Part shown: in pieces, positions 25,296-38,085 of the stretch
Position numbering within the stretch: the first letter of the stretch is position 1
Layout of the letters: every line of letters begins with the position of its first letter
Source: Mytilus galloprovincialis
Lineage: Eukaryota > Mollusca > Bivalvia > Mytilida > Mytilidae
Assembly (NCBI RefSeq): GCF_965363235.1
Contig: NC_134840.1
Span: 86,276,916 to 86,340,915, forward strand
Direction of reading: 5' to 3'
DNA length: 64,000 bases
Program-made: the position numbers and the translations under genes
The notes under the pieces: generated by a model
Told to the model about the DNA's origin: nothing
The model's input: only the letters and a program-made list of their open reading frames with translations
Databases searched by the model: none

Positions 25296-26820
25296 TAGAA
25301 AGAGTGTTTAAACACCAAACATACAAATGTACAATAAGTATTTCAGGCAAAACCCCCTAAAACATTACTGATTTGGAATATTGGTAATCATAAGGATTGT
25401 TTATTGTTTGGACTTGGGCCATAGTTGGTGGTACTGGTACAGTTATATTTTGCATCAATGCATCTCAAGTTCTCAACTTTATGAAGTACATGAGGCATCT
25501 CCTCTCATTATTGACTGGAACTTAGCATTTTTCGTATGTTATATTTTCTCAGTGTAAAATGTATGATGCTAAACTACGACTGATTTGTACCTTAATTCAC
25601 ACATACTATGAGGTTCCACTCCTTCAATTATGGCTCAGTAATTTTTGAGTTTTTATGAGTTCTAAAGTTAATTTTCTGATTAGAACAGACCATTGTCAGA
25701 ACTTGGATGAATCATGGTATTTTAAAAGAAGTCTGTAAATTAATTGTTTTTGGTGTAGTTTAATTATCTATTATGATAGATCATTGGGATTTGAATGCTG
25801 TTAAATTTTCTATAGCTTTTCCAAGACTTAAATGTCAATTTATTCAGATTTCTATTTTAAAAGAGAATATAAAAATAAGAAGATGTGGCATGATTGCCAA
25901 TGAAATAACTCTCTGCAAGTGACCACAAGACACAGAAATTAACAACTATAAGTCACAGCACATCTTTCAACAATTGGTAACACCCATACTAAATAGTCCA
26001 CTGTAAAGGGCCCTAATATAACAAATGATAAAGTTCCTAAACATTCATTCTAATACCAAATTTTACTCGAACTTAAGATTATAGAACCTGTATATGGAGT
26101 ATACTGTATATTCCATAACATGATTTCCTTTATAACGAGGGAAGCTATTGACCAAAGAGTTTCAAATGGTCAAGTTGAAATCATCCTTTAGAAAATTTTA
26201 TGGACACCTTCAGAAGTTTGTTGATCATTATGGAATAACAGTTTCACAGATGACAACAGCTTTGTTCCAATTTATTTAACTACAATCCTGTGACCAAACA
26301 AATAAGACTAACCACCAGATTTGTACTTACATGAGCAACAAGACAAGTGGCACATCTGGAGCAGGAGCTGCTTACTCTTATGGCACCTAATATCATCCCT
26401 AGTGTAATAGAATGTGTTGCTCTTGGTTTAGTTATAAGGGTGTTTTTTTTTCCTTTTAATTTTTTATGTCTGTTTATTCATACTGGCAATTGTCTTGTCT
26501 ATCCTTTGTCATGAAAAATGTTTCAATTTCAAAATATCACTGTCAAGTTTCGGATAAAAAATTTACATGACATATGGTTTATCAATTTGATGATGTCTTA
26601 GGGTTATTTAAGAGTCTATTACCAATCTGCTATTTTGTGATCCTGAACTTGGAAAAAGGGGGAGGGCCTTAATGGCAGCTGCATGCCTGTACCCTAAATA
26701 CTCTGTTGAGGACCACTAGATTGTCTTATACCATAAAAAAAACAATAAATGAACATGTATTTCAAAACTGAATTTCTATAGTATGGCCTTTTTAAAGAAA
26801 AGTTTATGTAACAAGAAAAC
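25296..26820. other. Intergenic DNA with decayed repeats
   Basis: Includes a partial mussel repeat (aagatgtggcatgattgcc, 25878-25995) and a decayed retroelement tail at 26140-26400 resembling 9895-11050. No gene is seen. Confidence 0.5.
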
Positions 26821-26826
26821 TTTATT
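26821..26826 (-). promoter_or_regulatory. Candidate ACTMAP poly(A) signal
   Basis: AATAAA on the minus strand, about 275 bases downstream of the ACTMAP stop codon. It is the nearest clear hexamer I see. Confidence 0.45.
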
Positions 26827-27099
26827 AAAGTTGTAACATTCCATAACAATTCAATCCACAATTAAAATATGTTAATAACATTAGCTATCAATGGCAGGCA
26901 ATTTGCATAAAACAATTGGTTATAACACATAAAATAGAAGTTTTCAATAATTGGGCACTTGACCCATTATAAATAAATTGATTGCCATGTTTCAAAATTT
27001 ATCAAAAATAATAAACTACTGAACACTTTCTTCTGCATCTGGCAGTGTCACAATTCAATACCTTGGAACTTCTAATGAATTATTTAAAGCATATGTCGA

Positions 27100-30000
27100 T
27101 TATTGTGGGTTCAAATTCCCTCTGGATAGAACTAGAGCTTTACTACATAATGCCTTATCTATACCCTCTTCAGGTAAAATATATCCTATATCGTCATCCT
27201 GTTTGTTTGGATCTACTTCTACAAGGTTCCTATTACTGGCTATAATACTTGATAAAGACCATACTCCAGGGTATTGACTTTTCCCTTGTAGTCCATATAC
27301 CAAAATGTCTTCAGCATCATCCAGAAGATTATTAGATAGAATAGTATCTGATGCAACATTAAAAACACAGCCATCATCCATTGTTAGACCTTTCTTGTCA
27401 CTTACACTACTATCAAGGACTAAACCAAAACCTGTAACATACAATAAATAAGCGGTAATAATGGGAGATAATTATGCTATAAAGTCTTTGTGATGATGTT
27501 TGTCTACAATGAATTTGAAAGATACTTTTGCTAAATCTAATGAAATGAAGTAATAGAGGGAGATGATGAAAACCAACCTTATATGAACCAAACCTTATTA
27601 TAAAAATATTTTTAATTAAACTAGAGGCTCTCAAGAGCTTGTATCGCTCACCTGACTCTACATGGGTTGTGGAATCATATAAAAACAGGTAAAATTTGAC
27701 TACAAAGTAACAACACTTGGCCAGCACCTCATAAGGAAAACACTATTCATGCTATGCTTGATTTCATTCAATTCCTTGGTTCTCTAAAAGAAGACTTTTG
27801 TATGCCTTTCCCATAGGGTCCTATGTTAAACTAAGCCCCCGGTGGCAGCCATCTTGGATTATTGATCGGAGACAAAGTAACAACACTTGGTCAGCATCTC
27901 ATAAGGAACATTCATGCTATGTTTGGTTTCATTCCATTCAGTGGTTCTCTAAAAGAAGTCATTTGTATGAATTTCCCATAGGGTCCTATGTTAAACTAAG
28001 TCCCCCGCTGGCGGCCATCTTGGATGATGGATCGGCTACAAAGTAACAACACTTGGTCAGCACCTCATAAGGAACATTCATGCCATGTTTGGTTTCATTC
28101 CATTCAGTGGTTCTCTAGAAGAAGTCATTTGTATGCATTTCCCATAGGGTCCTATGTTAAACTACGTCCCCCGCTGGCGGCCATCTTGGATGATGGATCG
28201 GCTACAAAGTAACAACATTTGGTCAGCACCTCATAAGGAACATTCATGTCATGTTTGGTTTCATTCCATTCAGTGGTTCTCTAGAAGAAGTCATTTGTAT
28301 GCATTTCCCATAGGGTCCTATGTTAAACTAAGTCCCCCGCTGGCGGCCATCTTGGATGATGGATCGGCTACAAAGTAACAACACTTGGTCAGCACCTCAT
28401 AAGGAACATTCATGTCATGTTTGGTTTCATTCCATTCAGTGGTTCTCTAGAAGAAGTCATTTGTATGCATTTCCCATAGGGTCCTATGTTAAACTACGTC
28501 CCCCGCTGGCGGCCATCTTGGATGATGGATCGGCTACAAAGTAACAACACTTGGTCAGCACCTCATAAGGAACATTCATGCCATATTTGGTTTCATTCAA
28601 TTCAGTGGTTCTCTAGAAGAAGTTCAAAATGTAAAAAGTTAACGACGACGACGGACAACAGACGACGGACAACAGACGACGGACGCCAAGTGATGAGAAA
28701 AGTTCACTTGGCCCTTCAGTTCATCTAGTTTTGAATTGAACCACAGTATAGAAGATTTGTTACACTTCACCACTAAGTAAGAGAGAGAACACTTTCCATT
28801 TAATATTAAAAAAAAATCCGTAGTTTTAAAGTTAAGATGGTTTTATGCTATCAGATACATGCTATTTACATACCAGTGAGTAAAGCCCAGTGTGCTTTAT
28901 GTCCCTTTTTATTACAGGGTTCAAAATTGAAGTCTGAATCATATCTGAATAAGATTAAGGACAACAATATTTTTTATAGACCAATTTTATAACAACATAT
29001 CTATGTTGGGTTTTGCAATTGCAGCTCTTTATATTTATATAATCACCTTACATGTATGTTTCATTAGAATCTGTAATTTTGATTGGATGAAGACAAGTGC
29101 AAAGCACTCCAATACCATATTTCTGTTGTTGAGAAATATGACGGCTATGTTTACATGTGGTGTTCATGAAAATGCTAAAAAAAATGCATTAAAAAACTAT
29201 ACAAAAACTTGATATCTTAATTTCATGGTTGTAGTATAAAAATGTAATTATAAGTATTGAATGTTTCTTTTAATAATTTTAAAGATTGGAAAAGCCTTGA
29301 TAGTGCACATATTTTTAGTTTGAAGTGCTTCTATTCCTATATTTCTATGAAGCAAAGAGCAATTTGTATGACAATATTTTTTAAAATATGCATTCCCCAT
29401 TTCCATTCTCAATTTTATGTTTACAACTTGAAGGATACGGTATAAGACATACGTCTCCTTTTACCAAATGATTGATCAGTAACTCTGGACCAGTATCCAT
29501 ATCAAGGGAAGTAACTCTAGTGTCAGAAATCATGTCCTCCACCAACTGTTTCATGTTACTAGCTAAAAAGACAATCATGATTTATTGCATGATTAATTGT
29601 ACTTTGATCTTTTCATTTAATGGTCATCTTTTATTTTGTCAGTCAATGTATACTGTTATCATTAAGACTACTGATACCAGGTATCGTTGATTTCATGGAA
29701 ACTGTAGAACAAGGAATTTAAATGTTTAACAAATTTTAAATTTTCTAAAGGAATGTATGCAGACTGTTAAAAATACTAAATTAAATATCCATAAATATGA
29801 GTTTTCTTCAAATCACAGAAATTACTACCAATGAAAATAAAATGATTCCACAGTAAGTAAAATCTTACATTGACAAAACTGTTTACAGGTAGTATCAATC
29901 TATTCAAACGATGTTTTCTGACCTTATTGAATACTTAAATATATAACAACTTAAGGGGGTAGACTTTGGTTCAGGTAGATAACTCTTTAAATCAGTTATG

Positions 30001-31501
30001 CGTTTGCAAAAGTCAAGTTTCTTCAATGAATTTTAAGCATTTACCTGAAACAGATTGGAAATAATCTATGTATCCAAGAAGCTTAGAACATATTTATGAA
30101 AATGGCTGACACAAACGTACTGATGATTTTAAGAGTTGTTTCCCTTAACCTAGGTCTACCTCCTTAAATTATAATCACATGCAATACACAGCGTCATGCA
30201 AGGATTGTGTTTTTTATTCTATAATTTTACCTGAGAACATCTCTCCCTGTCGTGTGAATCCCTTTTGCTTAGCTGCATTAAATATACAATCAAATGTCAA
30301 ATTTGTATCAAATAATTGTGCTGCCATCACCACAGCTACTAAACCACAACTGAAATTATAGAAATGTAAGAAATAATTAATAAAACACAGAAATAAATGA
30401 ATATTTTAATCAGATTTCACTCATGCATAACATGTAGGTCACACAAATTAAGAAAACCATTATCCTTTTATAAAAAATATCTTAATATCATTATTGTGCA
30501 ATGATCAATACAATCAATTTGTAATAATACTAGACAAAAAATCATAAAAGATTTCTTAAACTATGGAATAGAGGATTACGATAAAAAAAAAAGTGCTTGA
30601 TTTAATCACTTCTTATGTATGGGGTACCACAATTTTTTCTTGGTTCACTAGAAAAATTTTAAAAAAATAAAAATAAAAATTTTAAATTTAAAATTTAAAA
30701 ACTATTTAAATTACATTTATTAAAGAAAATTATTACAAAAGCCTAATATATATGTAAGAATTTATGAATACATTATCTTTTTTTCATGAAAGTTTTAAAA
30801 CGTTCTTACTTGCTGCAGGAACATATATATTAACTTGTTAGATATACTGTTCCCAGCTTGCTGTATTAATAAATTGCAAATCTTCAATCATTTATTTGCA
30901 AAATTAGAAGAACATGTATTTCAAACAAGATCAGTTGGAATTGAAATAACTTTAAAGTAACTTGATTATTGTTTTCCATTTATGACTAACCTTGGACCAT
31001 CTTGTAGGACTGGGGTCACTTCTTTGTTCATGGAGACAACAATTTTCTTTCCATTTCTTTTTAACCTACAAAAAGAAACAGCAAAGAGACGTTTTTTTTC
31101 TTAAATTATATTAATAAACACAGGAAATAAGTCCATGTACACAATTGTAATAAGTCCATTATCAGTTAAATAAAGAAAATAATTTAAAAGAAACCAGTTT
31201 AGATCCAGATGCAATCTCTGAGTGACTGAGTCATAATTAAATAAGATTCTGTCCAAATAGTATCTAAATATTGAACTATATACTGTTAAGGCATAAATGA
31301 AGATCAAGGAACAGTACTCATGACCCGATAATAAATAACATACACATTTTTCTCCAGTCTTTCATGAAATGATTTTCTAACATCTTCTTGATCACAAATC
31401 TGTGTGACATATGTTGACTGTCTTGTTAATTTTGGTGGAGTTGAAGATGACGGTGGAAGTACAGGGGGTGGGGGAGGTGGTACGGGTGAATTCCATGACA
31501 T
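27100..31501 (-). CDS. ACTMAP: Actin maturation protease (C19orf54 orthologue), complete
   Basis: Six minus-strand exons, 31344-31501, 30991-31065, 30231-30349, 29439-29562, 28874-28944 and 27100-27431, splice in phase to 292 residues. ACTMAP is the cysteine protease that trims the acetylated N-terminal residue of actin in the cytosol. Recognised by order and motifs: a proline-rich N-terminus (PVPPPPPPVLPP, as in the human protein), VLQDGPSCGLVA with the putative nucleophile Cys79, KGFTRQGEMFS, LLINHLVKGDVCLIPYDSDF, FEPCNKKGHKAHWAL with the putative catalytic His177, then YGLQGKSQYPGVWSL and the C-terminal ALCSKALVLSR, all matching human C19orf54 from memory. An in-frame stop 16 codons before the ATG supports the start. 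Somewhat shorter than human (about 350). Intron 5 carries a tandem-repeat element. Confidence 0.93.
27620..28728. mobile_element. Element with about 5.5 tandem 166-bp units (ACTMAP intron 5)
   Basis: The anchor acaaagtaacaacacttgg recurs at 27702, 27872, 28039, 28204, 28370 and 28536, a period of 165-170. Units from 27872 on are nearly identical, implying recent homogenisation. The ends are ctagaggctctcaagagc and cccttcagttcatctag. A GAC-rich tract (28650-28685) precedes the right end. The chance ORFs across it are not genes. Confidence 0.85.
29035..29330. mobile_element. Decayed relative of the 18439 hairpin family
   Basis: Shares catgtatgtttcatta..aat, ttttgattgga and aattataagtattgaatgnttctttt with 18240-18480, but the right arm is no longer complementary. 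It lies in ACTMAP intron 4. Confidence 0.55.
29563..30990. other. ACTMAP introns 2 and 3
   Basis: The stretches 29563-30230 and 30350-30990 are AT-rich, with no recognised repeat or gene. Confidence 0.5.
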
Positions 31502-31633
31502 CTCAATATTAACAACTCCTGGACTTCGTGACTCATGATCTTTCCATCATGGATAAACTTTCTTTATTGATGAAGTCTGAAAAAAGAGGGAAAAAGGATT
31601 ACTGATATTCAAATGATTGTAATATAAAAAAAA

Positions 31634-32774
31634 CAGGTGCTCCACAAGGCGCAGCTTTATACAACCGCAGAGGTTGAACCCTGAACAGTTGGGGCAAGTA
31701 TGGACACAACATTCAAGCTTGATACAGCTCTGAATTTGGATTGTGATCAAATTCTTGACATCATATGAGTTTCTGACACAAAACTCTTACAAAACTATTA
31801 TGCAATATTGTGCAATTAAAGATTTCTTCTTCAAACTTTTAAAAAATTTGGAATTTGAGAAATTTGGAAAAAAAAATTGAAAACTACTACCACCCCATTT
31901 TTTGCAATAAGTCCAAAACCTGACATTTCTTTATACATAATTTACAAGTAGTGTAAGGGAGGTAAATCTGAACATACCAAACATTGTATGTTAACTGTTT
32001 TTGATTTACCTCCCTTACACTGCTATTAAATTGTCTTAATTGTCCATTGACCAGAAAAACCTAGTCTCCCCCCCCCTTTTTTGCCCCTAATTCCAAAACA
32101 TTTTAAGAATCTCCCAAAGTCATAACTAACCATCCCTAAATGGTATGGAATCGTGTGGTATAATTTCAGAGAGATTCATACACTTAAACAGAAAACTACA
32201 AAATGCTTATTTTGGGCCCCTTTTTTTGCCCCTAATTCCTAAACTGTTGGGACCATAACCTCCAAAATCAACCTCAACTTTCCTTTAGTGGTATTAAACT
32301 TTCTGGTAAAAATTTATAGAGATCCATTCACCAAATCTAAAGTAATTGTATGGAAAACCTAGTTTTTCCCCTTTTTTTGCCCCTAATTTTGCCTTTTTTA
32401 AACCCTAATTCCAAAACATTTCGAGCCATAACCCCCCAAAGTCATAACTTGCCATCCCTTCATGGTATGGAAACGTGTGGTATAATTTCAGAGAGATTCA
32501 TACACTTAAACACAAGTTATTGTTTGAAAACTACAAACATGACTATTTTGGGCCCCCTTTTTGGCCCCTAATTCCTAAACTATTGGGACCATAACCCCCA
32601 CAATCAATCCCAACCTTCCGTTAACGGTATTAAACTTTCTGGTAAAAATTTATAGAGATCCATTTACTAAATCTCAAGTTATTGTCCGGAAACTAAATGC
32701 GTCTTCGGAAGACACAGATGATGACGACGAAAAGTGCCATTATATGACGCAAAAAATTTTTTTGCAGTCGTATA
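31634..32774 (+). mobile_element. TATACGACCGCA element, copy A2 (short)
   Basis: Starts caggtgctccacaaggcgcagc and ends gcagtcgtataa. It is shorter than the other copies and lacks the minisatellite block. It contains two diverged units with tttttgcccctaattcc and a nested inverted repeat at 31953-32026. Confidence 0.7.
31953..32026. mobile_element. 74-bp MITE nested in copy A2
   Basis: AGTGTAAGGGAGGTAAATC and its perfect complement GATTTACCTCCCTTACACT face each other around a spacer of about 32 bases. Confidence 0.65.
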
Positions 32775-33826
32775 ATAAGGAGATGTGGTATGATTGCCAA
32801 TAGTGTAAGCAATTATAGGCAACCTTACATTGGTCTTTTGGATTGGATCCCAGATCAAGGGTCCAACAAGAAGTTACATACAATGCATTTTCGACGCCAT
32901 TATGAGAATTGCTTCTCGGCTGTTAGCATACACCTTCTTATAATTCAAGGTATACAAGAGAATCTGGAATAATTTTGAATTCTGGAAAATTGATAACAAA
33001 TGTATAATGAAAGGTAACCCAACCAAATAAAGTTAAGGGAGATTCAAAAGCACTCTCATATTACAAGTCATCAATATCCATCTGTGGGTCAGATATAAAA
33101 GTTATTCCATTCAGTAGTACTTTCAGAAATGTGTGACAAAAATGTTTCAGTCATTCAAAATATTTTAAACGTTTTTAAGTACTGGTATCAGAAAACAGGA
33201 CAGAGGTGTCTGACAGAACCAAAAAAAGGGTTTACACATAACATCTCTTCAGCGACAAATGCTGACCAAATGGTGGTTTCAAAGTCAGAAATTTTTTAAC
33301 TGCAGTTTTTGGTTCTTCATTGTACCCTGTGTATCCCATGTTGTTCAACAAATAGCAGTAAATTGGGGAAATTGACAATACAAATAAAAATTTTGTGTTA
33401 TTGAAATTTTGTTTTTTTTATGATAGATTTGTTGAAGATTACTAAAATTACATTCAAAAACCAACTACTATAAGTCAGCAAGTAAAATCATGAGGCTCCT
33501 TTATTAAACATCTATGGAACTGAGGAAAGGGGGTACTTGGGGTCATTTGTTGTGTTTAATATTTTGTTTTATTTTTATGTAAATGTCATTATAAAATTAG
33601 CAGTTTATACATGTAATTGTAATACCTTTAACAATGAGCATTGATTTCTAGTGTGTTTTTTTTTCTTATGGATTCTTTTTTATTTGTGTAAACTTCACAT
33701 CTCCTTTCATTTTTATTAAAAATATGGTTTAAAGACCAGTAAATTTAAAAAAAAAAAGAGCATTAGATCAGGATGACATTAATTAGTACATGTCAGAGCA
33801 CCTGAACATCATGACTGACTACTCTG
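32775..33826. other. Intergenic DNA
   Basis: Begins with a decayed mussel-repeat fragment (gagatgtggtatgattgcc). The rest is AT-rich without a gene. Confidence 0.5.
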
Positions 33827-33986
33827 CATTGGCGAATCAAGGGGGGGGGGCTGCCTCCCCCCTTTTCGTGGGAAAAATTTGGTTGATTATGTAGGGAATC
33901 ACTGAAGCATAACTGGAGCAGCATCCCCCCCCCTTTTTAGGTCAGTCAGCGGGCCTCCCTTATGAAAAGTTCTGGATCCACTACTG
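33827..33986. mobile_element. G/C-run MITE (CAGTGGCGGATCCAG family), diverged
   Basis: Left end CATTGGCGAATCAAG and right end CTGGATCCACTACTG are imperfect inverted repeats enclosing G and C homopolymers. A near copy is at 54730-54894 and a fragment at 42464-42530. Confidence 0.6.
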
Positions 33987-36468
33987 TTCTGTAAATAAAG
34001 GCAATTTTAACAGTAGTGCACTGCTGTTTAGTCCCAGATTACATGTTTTTCTGGAAATTTTGTTGTTGGAAATCTGAATAAGTTTGGACTAACCGCTGTA
34101 ACAGATCTGGGTTACAAACTTTAACTGAGGGGAACACTTCAACTATGAATGGTGCTGAAAGAACAAGCTCTGTGAAGTTCAATAGTTGCAATGAGAGACA
34201 TTTAAACAGAAATTATAGCTAAAAAAGCAATTGCGTTACACTTATAGAATATTAAAACGCCAGCAAGCTAGCTCCTTTCAAAATTACTAGAGAAAATATG
34301 TTCAGGACCATCTGAGACTACTATAACACATAGTAGTCTCTGCATGGGACCATGTAATTCTAATACTGATCAATACCTGGATTCTTCTTCGTTATAACTG
34401 TTTTAAAGGCTTTATTTAATTTCACATTTCTTAGAAGACTGTTTATACATTGATAAAACAAGTGTCTATGATAAAAAAAAAAAAAGAGACAAATAAGTCT
34501 CTGATCAATATCTACAGGGGGGTATAAGTAAACTGGTCTATAATCAAAACAAGGAAACAAACGCAAATGATTTGACCAGTCCACCACAGTTGCTTATTTA
34601 CATAGATGTTATAGGCCGCGACAAATACCTGCAATTAAGCATGTATGGTATATACATATGCACTAGACATATAAAGCAAGAGATATGAGTCTTTTTACAG
34701 TAACGTTTCTTCCTGACAGGATTTTCTGCTTTCACTTTTCTACCTACAACCTCGAGATTTTCCGAAAAAGACCCAAAAAGTTATTTCCCGCCAAATAAAT
34801 GGTTTACAATCTAAATTGCATTGAGTCACACCAGGAACATATATATTAGATAAGTTATATACTGTTCCCAGGTCACACAGACAAAGAAAATGACAATAAA
34901 AAAAAGTTGTCCCTCTTCTTTTATATCTACAGAATAATGATAAAAAAATCCTTGAGGTGGAGATTCCACAATTAAGCGCCATTCCAAGTGTATTTTAATG
35001 CCTCTGAAAAATAATGTTAAGTCATATAGTAATAATATGATAATGCAAGAAGGCAATATTTATAGTCGATATGAAAAAAGGTAAAAATATTGAACTTCAA
35101 TGTGTAATCCGACAAAATTATACAAACGCTCGACTTTTTCAACCAACTGAATGGAAAACAATGGAAAACACTTAAACAGTCGTCATATTCCTGTCAAGGT
35201 TCGGGCATATTAATAAAAAAACAGATTAACAATCGTTGAGCTTGCTTTCGTGAACTTTAACATTCTTTGTTATTCTTATTGATTTAGTATTGATTTACTT
35301 CTAGCTACTATATATGTGTATATAAAATGTATGTCTGCTTACTAAGTAGCAGTAAGACTACATGTATCCATAATTTTCTCTGCGACTACACTGAATATAC
35401 CCTTTGTATATTTCAATGATTGAATTGTGTATATACTAGTAATATATATTGTAAATTAATGTATGAATGTATGAATGTTAACTGTATGCATGTATTTTGT
35501 TTGAGGGCCTCAATGAAAATTAGACTATTTCTAATTGAGTTACCCTCTTTAAATAAAGAATTTATTATTATTATTAACACAGTATCAGCTTCTATAAAAA
35601 TCGTTGCTTATACCAGATATTTATAATGAATGGTTTTAGAAGGTGACTGTATATACGGTACATATACATGGGTGTTGTAGTAAGGGATGCTAATGTTAAT
35701 GTTTCATTTGATAGCATTTGTGTGTTTTTCTAAAACAATAATAGGTATCTGAAATTCCACTTATCCATATTAAAGGGGGAAATAGGAACCGAATATTGTG
35801 TGTGTTGGCTGTCTCAAACATCGACAGAAATAATCTAGTTTTCCTGGTGTTTAGCATAATAGAAGGCCCCATTATTTTTATTTTTTTCGTTTTTATATAG
35901 ATTACACCGTTGGTTTCCGTTTGAATGGCTATTCAATAGTAATTTTTGGAGCCCTTTATAGCTTGCTCATCGGTGTGAGCCAAAGCTCTGTGTAGAAGGC
36001 TGTACCTTGACCTATAATGGTTTACTTTATAAATTGTTATTTGGATGGAGAGTTGTCTCATTGGCACTCATACCACATCTTCCTATATCTATATAGTAAG
36101 TTTGTAGACTTTCACCCAGTTAAATAAGGGTCTAACATCAGATGGAAACGTTTGAATATTTAGAAGACCGTGTCGTGTGTTAATGTATTTTGAGTGGTCT
36201 CGTTATGTACATATATATCCTAATAGATTTCAACAGGACACTAAAACTCTCTGATCGTGCAATAGAAATATGATTAACAGAAAAAGACAAACATCAGCAA
36301 CTATATCACTGAATGAATTAATACAAAGTAAATTAAATTCAATATTTTTTAATCAGCACTAATATTCAATAATTACAAGTGTAAAATATGCTTAGAATAT
36401 AACTAACAAAGGTATAACATTGAGCAATTATATATATATTTTCCATATTGCCTCCAAAAGGAGAGTGT
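33987..36468. other. Intergenic DNA with one repeat copy
   Basis: Holds a minus-oriented mussel repeat at about 35880-36095 (ggatggagagttgtctcattggc). No gene is seen in the rest. The putative poly(A) signal of the next gene, ATTAAA (minus), is at 36348-36353. Confidence 0.5.
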
Positions 36469-37253
36469 TTAAATTCGACAAACTGACGACCACGTAAACT
36501 CAGAGTCATCGTCAGATTCGCTGTGTGATAGGTTTATTGTACAGCGTTTCTTTGGCATAGGTTCGTCGTTGTCACCACTACAACTAAATAGTCTTCTCTT
36601 GACCCTTTGACCTCTTCTGGTACTATTATAGAATGATAGTTCTGCCGAAATAATGTCCAGTTCTTGTAAAACGAATTCATCAAGACGACAAAGTTCTAGT
36701 TTTGGAGTCGTGGGTTGTTGTTTCTTTGGATTCGGGGAATAAAACAAATCGTCGTACAATGAGTTTGTTCCAGTATTACAATTATCAAGACTAAGCTGAC
36801 ATGGTGTAAAAACTTCTTGTAAATTTTGTAGTATTTGGTCCAAGTAGTCTGAAATAATTGAAAAAATATATAGTCAAATATGCAATTGAAACTGTTAGAG
36901 CGTACCTAGTTTGTCTAACATTCATATTATTGGTAAGTGTAAAAGAATCACTTATGAATGTACAATAAATGTACACAAGTTTATATTGTGAAAACATAAA
37001 TTATAGGCGTTTATAATTTGATTTTATAATGCAATTCACCTTATCATTTTGTCCAACTTTTAAATGTTTCTCTAAATTCAAGACTTAGATTGTATAAAAC
37101 AAAAATTGTGTACTACTTTTATCAAATTGATTTAGAAACTTAAAACATAACACTAACATAAATGTTATACATACCATATTCAAAGAAGTTGACCTGACTG
37201 TATTTGTTACAAGGGGTTTGGAAGATTTGCATCTCAAGCGTAAAACAGTCCAT
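36469..37253 (-). CDS. Two-exon gene of unknown function, 152 residues
   Basis: Exons 37175-37253 and 36469-36848 join with a GT-AG intron of 326 bases and matching phase. I do not recognise the family. The protein begins MDCFTLEMQIFQTPCNKYSQ, has a helical-looking segment DYLDQILQNLQEVF, a proline/lysine stretch, a second helical segment (LDEFVLQELDIISAELSFY, about 82-100), a basic RRGQRVKRRLF patch and a second basic cluster PKKRC, then a Ser/Asp-rich tail SHSESDDDSEF. The basic clusters suggest nuclear location, and KRRLF fits the RxL cyclin-docking pattern; both are inference. A clear TATA box and GC box lie 75-100 bases upstream. The short, TATA-driven, two-exon layout resembles inducible regulators, but that is only an impression. 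Confidence 0.75.
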
Positions 37254-37325
37254 TTTAACAATAATTAGGCAGTGTATTTTTTCAAGGTACGAAGAAGAGT
37301 GAATAAATTCCTGAGAGGGTGAATG

Positions 37326-37354
37326 AAATATATACCTTAACATTCCCCGCCCCC
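37326..37354 (-). promoter_or_regulatory. Core promoter: TATA box and GC box
   Basis: On the minus strand TATATATTT occupies 37334-37326, preceded by GGGGGCGGGG at 37354-37345. With a start about 30 bases downstream of the TATA box (near 37300), the 5' UTR of the unknown gene would be roughly 50 bases. Confidence 0.65.
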
Positions 37355-38085
37355 TTACACGCTGTCAGGACGCTGTCAAACTCTGTATATTAAAGTATCC
37401 AGATCTTAATTATACCTTGTTTATTGTCAAGATGCTACTCTCCTCAAACATCAAAGAATAAATTACATGTAGATTAATCTATGGCTTCCTTCGCACTAAT
37501 TATCACACCTAATCAAATACCTATAAACCTGCAATTAAACCATAAATGGGTCATTGTGATTTCATGTGTATAGAAGATTAAAGACTGTATAAACATATGT
37601 TAATTAATTAATCAATTATCGAAAATACTTTTGAATAATATTATTTAAACAAACTTATATGATTTAATGTTGTTGGTTTTTTTAAATTTGTATGATTTAT
37701 TGTATTTGATGTAAACAAAATTTATATGAATTAGTCATTGCAATGATCACCCCAAAAAAATCTATCTCGGATAAATATTGAAGATAACGTTCTTAAATGA
37801 TTTCCATTTTTTTTTTAAATTTTATACATATATTCATTTAAAGTTACGGAATTTTTTCGTGAAAGAAAGAAGACAATTTCTGTTAACTTTTGCATTAGAT
37901 TTGGGAACAATAAAAAAAAATCATGTATAAGTCATATGTCTCTGGTCAAGTAAAGATTGGGCGTACTATTTTGTTCACTATTTTAAGAAGCTTCATCCAA
38001 GTTCTCTAGAAATCAGTTGTCATATCATACGATATGCATGTTGATTCTCTTCAAGAAATGTTTGGGTGACACATGTTTCTAACTC
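37355..38085. other. Upstream region of the unknown gene
   Basis: AT-rich, with no recognised repeat. It would contain any distal promoter elements of the 37253 gene. Confidence 0.4.

Noticed and set aside
27798-28728. Recurring 62-82 codon ORFs with the phrase SAPHKEHSCHVWFHSIQWF
   Set aside because: They arise from the 166-bp tandem repeat in different frames; no start context, and the repeat is intronic.
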